Positions 1-11,550 of a stretch of 64,000 bases of DNA are shown in pieces. Position 1 is the stretch's first letter. Each line of letters begins with the position of its first letter. The DNA lies in assembly GCA_032622095.1 (NCBI GenBank), contig CP136062.1, forward strand, positions 225,322,578 through 225,386,577, given 5' to 3'. This stretch comes from Siphonodentalium dalli (lineage: Eukaryota > Mollusca > Scaphopoda > Gadilida > Siphonodentaliidae). Below the pieces are notes generated by a model. It was not told the origin of the DNA and searched no databases. It saw only the letters and a list, made by a program, of their open reading frames with translations. The position numbers and the translations under genes are program-made.

Positions 1-2899
1 AGATTATTTATATACAGAGTCAGTGTTATTAAAGGTCCACTTAATGTTTGAGTCCCCTGATTATTTATATACATAGTCAGTGTTATTAAAGGCCCACTTA
101 ATGTTTGAGTCCCTGATTATTTATATACAGAGTCAGTGTTATTAAAGGTCCACTTAATGTTTGAGTCCCAGATTATTTATATACAGTGTCAGTGCTATTA
201 AAGTCCCACTTAATGTTTGAGTCCCCGATTATTTATATACAGAGTCAGTGTCATTAAAGGTCCACTTAATGTTTGATCCCCTGATTATTTATATACAGAG
301 TCAGTGTCAGAAGGTCCACTTAATGTTTGAGTCCCAGATTATTTATATACAGAGTCAGTGTCATTAAAGGTCCACTTAATGTTTGATCCCCTGATTATTT
401 ATATGCAGAGTCAGTGTTATTAAAGGCCCACTTAATGTTTGATCCCCTGATTATTTATATACAGAGTCAGTGTCATTAAAGGTCCTCTTAATGTTTGAGT
501 CCCCGATTATTTATATACAGTGTCATTAAAGGTCCACTTAATGTTTGAGTCCCAGATTATTTATATACAGAGTCAGTGTTATTAAAGGCCCACTTAATGT
601 TTGATCCCCTGATTATTTATATACAGAGTCAGTGTTATTAAAGGCTCACTTAATGTTTGAGTCCATGATTATTTATATACAGAGTCAGTGTTATTAAAGG
701 CTCAGTTAATGATTGAGTCCCTGATTATTTATATACAGAGTCAGTGTTATTAAAGGCTCACTTAATGTTTGAGTCCCTGATTATTACTATACAGAGTCAG
801 TGTTATTAAATGCCCATTTAATGTTTGAGTCCCTGATTATTTATATACATATACAGAGTCAGTGTTATTAAAGGTCCACTTAATGTTTGAGTCACTGATT
901 ATTTATATATACAGAGTCAGTGTTACTAAAGGTCCACTTAATGTTTGAGTCCCCGATTATTTATATACAGAGTCAGTGTTATTAAAGGCTCACTTAATGT
1001 TTGAGTCCCTGATTATTTATATACAGAGTCAGTGTTATAAAAGGCCCACTTAATGTTTGAGTCCCTGATTATTTATATACAGTGTCAGTGCTATTAAAGT
1101 CCCACTTAATGTTTGAGTCCCCGATTATTTATATACAGAGTCAGTGTCATTAAAGGTCCACTTAATGTTTGAGTCCCAGATTATTTATATACAGAGTCAG
1201 TGTTATTAAAGGCCCACTTAATGTTTGATCCCCTGATTATTTATATACAGAGTCAGTGTCATTAAAGGTCCACTTAATGTTTGAGTCCCAGATTATTTAT
1301 ATACAGAGTCAGTGTCATTAAAGGTCCACTTAATGTTTGATCCCCTGATTATTTATATACAGAGTCAGTGTTATTAAAGGCCCACTTAATGTTTGATCCC
1401 CTGATTATTTATATACAGAGTCAGTGTCATTAAAGGTCCACTTAATGTTTGAGTCCCCGATTATTTATATACAGAGTCAGTGTCATTAAAGGTCCACTTA
1501 ATGTTTGAGTCCCAGATTATTTATATACAGAGTCAGTGTTATTAAAGGCCCACTTAATGTTTGATCCCCTGATTATTTATATACAGAGTCAGTGTTATTA
1601 AAGGCTCACTTAATGTTTGAGTCCCTGATTATTTATATACAGAGTCAGTGTTATTAAAGGCCCATTTAATGTTTGAGTCCTCGATTATTTATATACAGAG
1701 TCAGTGTTATTAAAGGCCCACATAATAATTGAGTCCCTAATTATTTATATACAGAGTCAGTGTTATTAAAGTCCCACTTAATGTTTGAGTCCCCGAATAT
1801 TTATATACAGAATCGGCTCACTTAATGTTTGAGTCCCTGATTATTTATATACAGAGTCAGTGTTATTAAAGGCTCAGTTAATGTTTGAGTCCCTGATTAT
1901 TTATATACAGAGTCAGTGTTATTAAAGGCTCACTTAATGTTTGAGTCCCCGATTATTACTATACAGAGTCAGTGTTATTAAAGGCCCGGCCACTTAATGT
2001 TTGAGTCCCTGATTATTACTATACATATACAGAGTCAGTGTTATTAAAGGCTCACTTAATGTTTGAGTCCCCGATTATTACTATACAGAGTCAGTGTTAT
2101 TAAAGGCCCGGCCACTTAATGTTTGAGTCCCTGATTATTACTATACAGAGTCAGTGTTATTAAATGCCCATTTAATGTTTGAGTCCCTGATTATTTATAT
2201 ACATATACAGAGTCAGTGTTATTAAAGGTCCACTTAATGTTTGAGTCACTGATTATTTATATATACAGAGTCAGTGTTACTAAAGGTCCACTTAATGTTT
2301 GAGTCCCCGATTAATTATATACAGAGTCAGTGTTATTAAAGGCCCACTTAATGTTTTTGAGTCCCTGATTATTTATATACAGAGTCAGTGTTATTAAAGG
2401 CCCACTTAATGTTTGATCCCTGATTATTTATATACAGAGTCAGTGTTATTAAAGGCCCACTTAATGTTTGAGTCCCCGATTAATTATATACAGAGTCAGT
2501 GTTATTAAAGGCCCACTTAATGTTTGAGCCCCCGATTATTTTTATACAGAGTCAGTGTTATTAGAGGCCCACTTAATGTTTGAGTCCCTGATTATTACTA
2601 TACAGAGTCAGTGTTATTAAAGGCCCATTTAATATTTGAGCCCCCGATTATTTATATACAGAGTCAGTGTTATTAAAGGCTCACTTAATGTTTGAGCCCC
2701 TGATTATTTATATACAGAGTCAGTGTTATTAAAGGCTCACTTAATGTTTGAGTCCCCGATTATTTATATACAGAGTCAGTGTTATTAATGGCCCATTTAA
2801 TGTTTGAGCCCCTGATTATTTATATACAGAGTCAGTGTTATTAAAGGCCCATTTAATGTTTGAGCCCCTGATTATTTATATACAGAGTCAGTGTTATTG
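1..2899. repeat. Satellite array, about 55-bp unit, about 50 copies
   Basis: Head-to-tail copies of a unit containing GATTATTTATATACAGAGTC, AGTGTTATTAAAGG and CCACTTAATGTTTGAGTCCC. The array begins before the window. Copies differ by point changes and small indels, and longer higher-order blocks recur (for example around 180-660 and 1080-1620). The part TTAAAGGCCCACTTAATGTT is the terminal sequence of the transposon-like elements at 23483-24717 and 39456-40229, so the array looks like an expanded element end. There is no coding potential. Confidence 0.95.
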
Positions 2900-3060
2900 A
2901 CTATTGTTGGCATGAAATAAAACCGAAAATATATATATTCCACCATGATAGCCGTGTGCTAGGCGTGTCCAACAAGACTAGTGATAGATATTCTCAGATT
3001 CACCCCAAGACTTCGGAAATTCACCCTTTATTTACCCAAAATGCATAAGATTTCAAAACT
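2900..3060. mobile_element. Inner flank of the TTAAAGGCCC element family
   Basis: The sequence after the last satellite unit (TTGACTATTGTTGGCATG and the stretch ending in ATTCTCAGATTCACCCCAAG) recurs at 23596-23730 and, reversed, near 39730-39770. This shows that the satellite sits at the left end of such an element. No matching right end was seen here. Confidence 0.7.
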
Positions 3061-3061
3061 A

Positions 3062-3310
3062 GAAGTTATACCTCTTCCATCAATCATATGAAGGTAAATG
3101 GATACCATATAAAGGTGAGTGCACATCATTTTAAGAACAGTGGTCATCATAATAAATGTGAATGGACACCATTTGTTGATATTTGCACACCACATGAAGC
3201 CAGTTGCACACCAAATAAAGGTGAATGGACACCATATACAGATGAATGGATACAATATACATATACAAGGACATCATATAATGGATGCCAACAACATAAG
3301 GCTATGACGT
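3062..3310. repeat. Degenerate short tandem repeat
   Basis: Imperfect repeats of about 20-24 bp around TGAATGGACACCATAT, AAAGGTGAATGG and TGCACACCA. Short overlapping reading frames on both strands are by-products of the repetition. Confidence 0.6.
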
Positions 3311-4637
3311 TTTCCACATTTAAACAACAATAGTACATCCTGTATGTTTAATTTGCAACATATTGTGCATACTCGGCATGAAGGTAATTACTTCCTGGTT
3401 AATTCTTAAGATGTCATAAAGGACCCAATACGGGAGGCAATTAGTATTAATGAAGTGACGTATATTTTGTGCTAGATTATTGTGTCACCTTCATAAAACA
3501 TGTGTACTTTACACCAAGAATGTCCAGCTGTGAGGGACTATAGGTTTATCACATAATAAATATATTTACTCATGGATATGACGTCACACGTGACCCTTCC
3601 AAATCTGCTCGTACGTAAACCAGCTAGGGTATTTGATAGCGAGATGTAGACTAGTCCTGGCTTATCTGTGAAACACTATGACGCTATCGTTCTGTAATGT
3701 GCCCCCCCCCCCATAATAACGACGTCCAAAGCAGAGCACAAACTCCAGGCAGAGTTATCTCACATAACTCCGCTGAGATAACGTAGAGGGCGCTGCATGG
3801 AGTTTGAGCAGAGCGATGGCAAGTTTTATAGTCCGGGGACCAGTCAAAGCGAGATACTGGTTTACGTCCGAGACCGTCTGGATACCATGCTTTGCACCCA
3901 GACCTGGTGGCGGGAATTGTCTATTTTACTCGATTTTACCCAACAAATAAATACAAGCTGCTATATATATCAGAAATAGTGACATCTTATGGTCATAATG
4001 ATTTATAATAATATAACTTTCATGTTAAATTACGCATATAATATTCCAGTTTATTAGGACTAACATGGATTTGTATAAGTTTAAACTGAAAGCCGAAGTG
4101 TAATCGGCAACGTTTGGCTTCTATGCAAACAATCGAGTAGACCCAAAGTCACCCATAAACAATCGAATGCACCCTTACTCAACATATTTAGGACATCGTC
4201 TGCTCTTAATATATTCGAACATCCCATCACTATTATGTGTTTAGTTTTGTTGTAAGTTGTCCTGTATTTATTATTAGTTAAACATTTCTTACACGGAACG
4301 TCTCGCGATATATATGTAATTTTCAATTTACAAATTACCGGGTATACGTGATAAACTGAATTAAATTTACGACCACGTGGTGTTGTTTATGTTTACCTTA
4401 CGAGTTCATGCTACGGCGGAACAAAACGAGCTCAATTCGAGAGGTCAAATGCGTTAGTAATTAAAAAAAATTTATGTAAACATGGCGATCTAATGTATTT
4501 TCCACATTGAATTACCGCTTTCCATTGGCAACTGTTGTGGAAGTCAGAACAAATAACATGTTAACAATAACCCAGCTTATTGTCATTATTGTGACATTTG
4601 ATTACATCTACTGGTAGTTTTATGTGAGCTGTGGTCA
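3311..4637. other. No gene seen
   Basis: AT-rich DNA without exon-like frames. The motif GTAAACCAGC with its inverted partner appears at about 3616 and 3857 and again as a short palindrome at 5078-5130, suggesting another small inverted-repeat element. Confidence 0.5.
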
Positions 4638-5035
4638 TTAACCCTTTACCCAACAGAAGGGCCCTGTGCCAATGCATTCTCTTATATATGCGAGTCGACC
4701 ATAGGTCGCCTCGCATATATAAGAGAATGCATTGGCTTAACACATTACAAATTATAAAATTGTTAAAGAATGTAAAAAATGGTAAAAAGTGTTAAAAAAA
4801 AGATTTTTTTTAGGCCAATGCATTCTCTTATATATGCGAGGCGACCTATGGTCGACTCGCATATATAAGAGAATGCATTGGCACAGGGCATAACTGTAAC
4901 TATCAGAATGTGGTCAATGAGCCGGTTCCAATGATATCCATATTTGTATGGTTTTATTGAGACAGACCCAAGATAATTTAGGCTGTTGCAGCTTTATTTG
5001 GCCGGTTGTGGCTGGTTTGTTGGGTAAATGGTTAA
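4638..5035. mobile_element. Foldback MITE, family B, copy 1
   Basis: The element starts TTAACCCTTTACCCAACA and ends with the inverse TGTTGGGTAAATGGTTAA. Inside, a stem with CCAATGCATTCTCTTATATA and GCGAGTCGACC is present in both orientations (4670-4735 and 4815-4880). A second copy lies reversed at 50882-51334. It has no coding capacity, so it is non-autonomous. Confidence 0.85.
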
Positions 5036-5164
5036 CGCGCAAAGCCTCTTATAAGAATGGTATCAAGGCAGTCTCGGACGTAAACCAGCATATCGATATC
5101 CAAATATCCTAGCTGGTTTACATGCGAGCAGACTTGGGCTATATGTGACGTACTCACCCCACCC

Positions 5165-5300
5165 CAATAGTTAAAGATCCTGTGCCATACATTCTCTTAT
5201 ATAGGAAGCCTCGCATATATGAGATAATTCACGGGCTCACATGCCAGGTCAAGGTAAATATTATTCGGCCAATGTATTATCTTATATATGCGAGGCTCCC
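5165..5300. mobile_element. Partial relative of the family-B stem
   Basis: Contains CTGTGCCATACATTCTCTTA and GGCCAATGTATTATCTTATA in inverted arrangement with GCCTCGCATATA. It is close to, but not the same as, the family-B core. A similar fragment is at 55935-56095. Confidence 0.6.
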
Positions 5301-5315
5301 AAAATAGCATGTTTT

Positions 5316-5369
5316 GCGGGGTGGCGTCACTAAATTCACCCTCTGGGGACCTCATTCTGCAAATGTCTG
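5316..5369. mobile_element. Family-D foldback, half copy
   Basis: GCGTCACTAAATTCACCCTC and GGGGACCTCATTCTGCAAAT form the right arm of the family-D palindrome seen near 28.6, 30.8, 31.2, 31.4, 48.6 and 58.7 kb. Confidence 0.7.
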
Positions 5370-5894
5370 CCAACTTATTCTCAGGCCTGTCGGTAAAGGA
5401 ATTTCCAACTGTTGGAAAATATTACCAATGTTATCCGCCACCCCCTCCCATCATATCGTAACGTCCCTGTTGCAGCGGGTATCAATAGGTACCGAACGAT
5501 GCTGCGGGGTGATTATATACTGACTATTGTGGCATTCAGATACACTTTAAAAAGAAAAAGAAAGGGCTTCCTCTGTCTGTGAAAATCAAATGAGTACAAC
5601 GTTGCACGGCTTCGTGACATTGTCTTCATCGCCCATTGAGTCGTTTCCGGCAGAAGGCCTGGTAGGATAGTCGGACTGCATTCTGCCTGTACCTTCAACC
5701 AAATTGAATACATGTACTAAGCATACAGGTACACGCGCATTGATTTGTGAATACCTGTAATACTGAATGAAGTCAAGACGACAAAAATCTTTTGTTGTCT
5801 TTTGTTGTCTGAAACAAATAGACGGATTCCCATTTACTTGCATGGCTCCGAAGTTGAAAAGGCTGATTTCTGGTTTGAAAGTGTGCCAACAGCT
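5370..5894. other. No gene seen
   Basis: A 129-codon minus-strand frame spans 5586-5975 but runs into the satellite and has no family signature. I see nothing supportable here. Confidence 0.4.
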
Positions 5895-7850
5895 AGCTAC
5901 TCGCAATACTATATCAGTGCATTGAGGGTGGGGCGTTTCGGGCATATGAGAGCCAATATACATGTATATGCACACACGACTATGTCAGTGCATTGATGGT
6001 GGGGCGGTGCGGGCATATGACAGCCAATATACATGTATATGCACACACGACTATGTCAGTGCATTGATGGTGGTGTGGTGCGGGCACATGACAGCCAATA
6101 TATACGCACACAAGACTATGTCAGTGCATTGGGATGGGGTGGTGCGGGCATATGACAGCCAATACACACACACGACTATGTCAGTGCATTGAGTTTGGTG
6201 TGGTGCGAGCATATGACGGCCAACATATACGCACACAAGACTATGTCAGTGCATTGAGAGTGGTGTGGTGCGAGCATATGACAGCCAATACACGCACACA
6301 AGACTATGTCAGTGCATTGAGAGTGGTGTGGTGCGGGCATATGACAGCGAATATATACATGTATGCACACAAGACTATGTCAGTGCATTGGCGATGGGGT
6401 GGTGTGGGCATATGACAGCCAATATATACGCACACAAGACTTTGTCAGTGCATTGAGTTTGGTGTGGTGCGGGCATATGACAGTCAATATATACGCACAC
6501 AAGACTATGCCAGTGCATTGAGTTTGGTGTGGTGCGGGCATATGACAGCCAATATATATGCACACAAGACTATGTCATTGCATTGAGGGTGGGGCGGTGC
6601 GGGCATATGACAGACAATATATATGCACACAAGATTATGTCAGTGCAATGAGGGTGGGGCGGTGCGGGCATATGCCAGCCAATATATACGCACACAAGAC
6701 TATGTCAGTGCATTGAGAGTGGTGTGGTGCGAGCATATGGCAGCCAATACACGCACACAAGACTATGTTAGTGCATTGAGGGTGGTGTGGTGCGGGCATA
6801 TGACAGCCAATATATACGCACACAAGACTATGTCAGTGCATTGGGGATGGGGTGGTGCGGGCATATGACAGCCAATACACACACAAGACTATGTCAGTGC
6901 ATTGAGTTTGGTGTGGTGCGAGCATATGACAGCCAACATATACGCACACAAGACTATGTCAGTGCATTGAGAGTGGTGTGGTGCGAGCATATGACAGCCA
7001 ATATATACGCACACAGGACTATGTCAGTGCATTGAGAGTGGTGTGGTGCGGGCATATGACAGCCAATATATACGCACACAGGACTATGTCAGTGCATTGA
7101 GAGTGGTGTGGTGCGGGCATATGACAGCCAATATATACGCACACAGGACTATGTCAGTGCATTGAGAGTGGTGTGGTGCGGGCATATGACAGCCAATATA
7201 TACGCACACAGGACTATGTCAGTGCATTGAGAGTGGTGTGGTGCGAGCATATGACAGCCAATATATACGCACATAGGACTATGTCAGTGCATTGAGAGTG
7301 GTGTGGTGCGGGCATATGACAGCCAATACACACACACAGGACTATGTCAGTGCATTGAGAGTGGTGTGGTGCGGGCATATGACAGCGAATATATACATGT
7401 ATGCACGCAAGACTATGTCAGTGCATTGGGGATGGGGTGGTGTGGGCATATGACAGCCAATATATACGCACACAAGACTATGTCAGTGCATTGAGTTTGG
7501 AGTGGTGCGGGCATATGACAGCCAATACGTACGCACACAAGACTATGTCAATGCATTAAGTTTGGTGTGGTGCGGGCATATGACAGCCAATATATATGCA
7601 CACAAGACCATGTCAGTGCATTGAGTTTGGTGTGGTGCGGGCATATGACAGCCAAAATATACGCACACAAGACTATGTCAGTGCATTGGGGTGGTGTGGT
7701 GCGGGCATATGACAGCCAATATATACGCACACAGGACTATGTCAGTGCATTGAGTTTGGTGTGGTGCGGGCATATGACAGCCAATACGCACACAAGACTA
7801 TGTCAGTGGATTGAGTTTGATGTGGTGCGAGCATATGGCAGCCAATAATC
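5895..7850. repeat. Satellite array, about 64-bp unit, about 30 copies
   Basis: The unit contains ACTATGTCAGTGCATTGAG, GTGGTGTGGTGCGGGCATAT and GACAGCCAATATATACGCAC. Length varies from about 58 to 68 bp through the TA/CA-rich spacer. Short reading frames on both strands repeat with the unit and are not genes. Confidence 0.95.
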
Positions 7851-7869
7851 ACATGATCAGATCGCATAC

Positions 7870-8084
7870 TTAACCCTTTCAGTGCCAAGTCCGAATTTTG
7901 TATCAACCCATATTTCCTTGATAATTTTTCAAATTTATTGATTATAATAATGTGATACATTGATGGAAAGAGCTCTAACGGCTCTTTCCATCAATGTATC
8001 ACATTATTATAATCAATAAATTTGAAAAATTATCAAGGAAATATGGATTGATACAAAAATAGGACTTGACACTGAAAGGGTTAA
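7870..8084. mobile_element. Near-perfect palindrome with TTAA ends
   Basis: TTAACCCTTTCAGTG at the left is matched by CACTGAAAGGGTTAA at the right, and arms of about 100 bp meet at GAGCTCTAACGGCTC. It is a foldback MITE or a hairpin-type insertion. The arms differ at only a few positions, which suggests a recent origin or gene conversion. Confidence 0.85.
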
Positions 8085-8085
8085 T

Positions 8086-8466
8086 GGGGTTCACGATTAA
8101 ATAGCGATTGGTATCCAATCGAAGAAACATGTGCCACGCGAGGTTAGGATTGAGGTTAGGATTATTGACGAACGAAATAACGGAGATATTTGAAGAAGTG
8201 TTGTAAAGAGCGTAACCCTAACCTCCTCGATCCACACACACAATTTGAGAATTTGAATTTTGTACGACTTATGTTCGATCACTTGTGGTTTTGTAAATTA
8301 TTCATACAAATCTCCGTCATTTCCTCAAAGTACGTTCTATATAGAGTTATCACCCTTCCGATTAACTCAGCATCCTTTTTCGAAATATAATCATAACTAT
8401 ACCCGTGGCACACTGGCACGTGTTACTGCGATAGTATATATCAATCGCTATATAATCGTGAACCCC
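8086..8466. mobile_element. TIR element, family J
   Basis: GGGGTTCACGATTAAATAGC at the left and its inverse (GCTATATAATCGTGAACCCC) at the right frame 380 bp of non-coding DNA. The right end recurs alone at about 25690-25744. Confidence 0.75.
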
Positions 8467-8689
8467 GTTTAAGTATCTTTCGCTATACAATTGTGTGCGT
8501 ATTACGTGTGTTGTCCCCTGGGACCCTGACCATATTAGACGGAGAAGGAAATGTGACATTAACTCGGGTAAGATAAAAACAAATTTGTTGAAATTTCTGA
8601 CTTTTTTGGCCAATTTTCAGAAAAGAATGTGTTACTTTGATAAATTGTTATCCATACACATTACATATATATCTCATATATATTTTGAA

Positions 8690-9990
8690 GACCTCTGTCT
8701 GTATGTATGTTTGTTTGTTTGTTTGTCTGTCTGTCTGTCTGTCATTTATACAAATCTACGATTCTCGACCGATCGGGACGAAACTTGGTACGTGTTATTT
8801 AGTTTGACCGGGCGGTGAACGTTGTCGTATTGGCGAGCCCGTGCGGCGCCCGCTTCGCGCATGCGCAGACGAGATCTCGGAAACGGGTGGAGCTATCGAC
8901 TTGAAATTTGGTATGTGAATGTATCTTGCCCCGGATACGAATTTTATCGGGTCGCCGAGCCCGTGCGACGCCAGATTCGCGCATGCGCAGACCAGATCTA
9001 GGAAACGGGTACAGCTATCGACTTGAAATTTGGTTTTTGAATAGCCCGGAGAACGTCGGGCTCATCGGCTAGTCTATTATATATTTTGGAAGATCTGTTT
9101 GTTTGTTTGTTTGTGTGTTTGTAATCGATGGACTCGAAAATGGCCCAGCCGATTTCGATGAAACTTGGTATGTGGGGGTATTTTCGGGTCAGGACCAACA
9201 TAGGCCTATTAATTTGTCCGTGCGAGGTCAACTTTTCACGTGCCGAGGTCAAATCTGTTTTTACGCCGTTTTGCGCTAATATATTTCAGTTCGGTGCTTA
9301 CAAATCGATTCGAAACAGCGCGAATAATAACATGCCAGTCATAATAATGACACTATGAGAATCTTTCGTGTTTCCTCTTTCCAACGATATATAATATGTA
9401 TGTATCCGTTTTAGTTATCTGCCTCAATTATTAAGAAGAAGTGGTACGATCTTCTATCAGGGTAAAAACAATGCGTAACTTCTATGACGTCGTTAGAGGT
9501 CATAAAGTTAGATCACGTTAACTCTTCTCCGGCCGATGCATTTGACTGTTTCAGACGTCTTGGCGATATCTCGGGCACCGATGGTAATTTATCTTTACGT
9601 TGAAACTTGATAATTAATGAGCGTGTGTATATGAGGCGCGTTTATATACTTCAGTGGAAATCAAATCGGGTTAAACTGGCGGATTTTTACGGACGAAATT
9701 TGATGCATAGGGTATCTCGGTATCCGATGGGCCGATTTCCCGGTATCCGCTTGGCCGATTTCCACCATTTTTGGGGTGTTGGTCCACGTGACCTTGACCT
9801 TCAAAATGGTCAATTCAAGGTCAAATCGGGTAAAACCGGATGGATTTCGACGGGTACTTTTGTCGGGTACTTTTGTTCGGGCACTGTGTTTTGGACGGGT
9901 CAAATCGTGACCCCACTTGACCTTGGCCTTCAAAATAGACAATTCAAGGTCAAAGCCCGGACGAAGTCGGGTCACCTTCTAGTATCATAT
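8690..9990. repeat. Dispersed repeat with (TTTG)n/(TCTG)n tracts and degenerate modules
   Basis: Two modules each start with a TTTGTTTGTTTG tract (8707-8744 and 9093-9121), followed by a 'gatgaaacttggta' block and CGGGTCAAATCGG-type blocks in 9660-9970. The layout (microsatellite-headed, modular) fits an old dispersed repeat; class not assigned. Confidence 0.5.
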
Positions 9991-10139
9991 ATATATGATA
10001 CTTTCATGCATGGAAATGTTATGATAATTTGAGAGATGATTCCACACTTCATACTTTACAATTAATTGTTCATGCCTCATAAGGTACTGGGACAACCAGA
10101 ATCTAATATTTAGTTGTCAGTCGATTAACTAACATGTCT

Positions 10140-10440
10140 AATAACCAAGTGAGTGCTGCATTTTCGGAACAGCAAAGAATTATGTTCTGGATATCGATAT
10201 CGATATATGTGAAAAATCAACTGTTTACCCAAGTTAGTTGCCATTTTGGAAGCCATTTTGAGCAATTTGGTCATTAAACACATTAGTGTGACATAGTCCG
10301 TGGGCCAAGTAGGATATTTTTCAAATTGGCTGCAACCCCCCCCCCCTCCAAGATTTTTCAGGGAATACAACTCTTACCCCTAAAATAAAATGAAAATTTT
10401 CTCTAGTACAAGTGTCAGAGCATAAACAAGATATTGCAGT
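10140..10440. mobile_element. Dispersed repeat, family K, copy 1
   Basis: The stretch with CCGTGGGCCAAGTAGGATAT, a C-run and ACTCTTACCCCTAAAATAAA recurs reversed at 19312-19545. It has no coding potential. Confidence 0.6.
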
Positions 10441-10864
10441 TATAAACTGCACAATATATCGTTTATATTAATAATAAATGATAATAAAATAACCGTAAAC
10501 TTAGCCCCACCCCTAAAATATAACTTTTGGAAAATTTTGTTTATGTAGTTTACACTTAGAATGCTGCATGTCAAGTTGGTTTTAGAAGCTTAAACTAAAA
10601 GAGTATAGAGAGTGATGAAGGGAATTATAAATAACGGTGTCTGAACGTGATCTAAGATTAAAATTTGAAAAAGAATTGTGAAAAATGAGAAATTTTACTA
10701 ATTTATGTAAAACTTGCAACATTGTGATTAAATTTTGATAGCCTATGGTATAACCTCGCGATAACACTGGTCTAGAATTAGTAAGCTCATAAAACCTCAT
10801 ATGATGACCTTTCTGTCAAATATTTCGTATATGTTTCAATTTTTACTTTAATTTTTATGGAAAG

Positions 10865-10866
<2 letters not shown>
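10441..10866. other. No gene seen
   Basis: AT-rich DNA with no exon-like or repeat signal that I can support. Confidence 0.4.

Positions 10867-10867
<1 letters not shown>

Positions 10868-10923
<56 letters not shown>
10868..10923. repeat. (TA)n microsatellite
   Basis: About 28 uninterrupted TA dinucleotides. Confidence 0.98.
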
Positions 10924-10927
<4 letters not shown>

Positions 10928-10967
10928 CAACTGAACGCATATGGCTACAAATGCTTATGAGTGAGAC

Positions 10968-11550
10968 TTAAAGGGATACTGTACCCACAATGTTGTTGTT
11001 GGTTGCTATAGTCTCAGAGTCGGAGAATAAGTTAACAAGGTTTCCATTATTTGAAAGTCTGTTGAGTACGAAGTTACGGATGGCAAATTTACCGGAATGC
11101 AAAAATACAAATTGTCGTTGTCGAGTAATTTTTATACAGTTTTCAACCAAATGTATCAAATAAAAGTTATATTGTATGCATACTAGTCCCATATACTCAT
11201 TTAAGTTATTGTATCGTCACTGGTCAGTGAGTGGCTTCAGTTTTCTCCCCGTATCGTCATAATGTTTTAAACTATCGTGGTTTACTAATCCAGTATCCCT
11301 CAAGTAATTCGATTACGTCTTATACACGGAAATTCGTATTTTAATTTCCGCCATTTTATGGCTGGAGCCATAAATTAAATTTATATAAAATTATTAACTT
11401 TTAAATTATTAAATTTTAAGATAGCCTATTAACCTGTGCGTTTACAGAATACATCTTCGACTCAAATTACTTATGTTTCTATATATTATCGATCTTAGAT
11501 CAGTGTTATTACCGGAAATTTATTGAAAATGGCGTACAGTACCCCTTTAA
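10968..11550. mobile_element. TTAA-ended MITE, family A, copy 1
   Basis: The ends are TTAAAGGGATACTGTACCC and GTACAGTACCCCTTTAA. The interior (GGTAATAACACTGATCTAAG, GTCGAAGATGTATTCTGTAA and GGCTCCAGCCATAAA, read on one strand or the other) matches 47609-48132 in reverse orientation. It is about 580 bp and has no reading frame. Confidence 0.85.

Noticed and set aside
3797-3979. 60-codon frame near the TATA-like AT-rich stretch
   Set aside because: No family match; its sequence includes the GTTTACGTCCGAGACC inverted-repeat motif, so it is repeat-derived.
5962-7848. Histidine/tyrosine-rich short proteins in the 64-bp satellite
   Set aside because: Frames repeat with the unit on both strands and break at unit-length changes.
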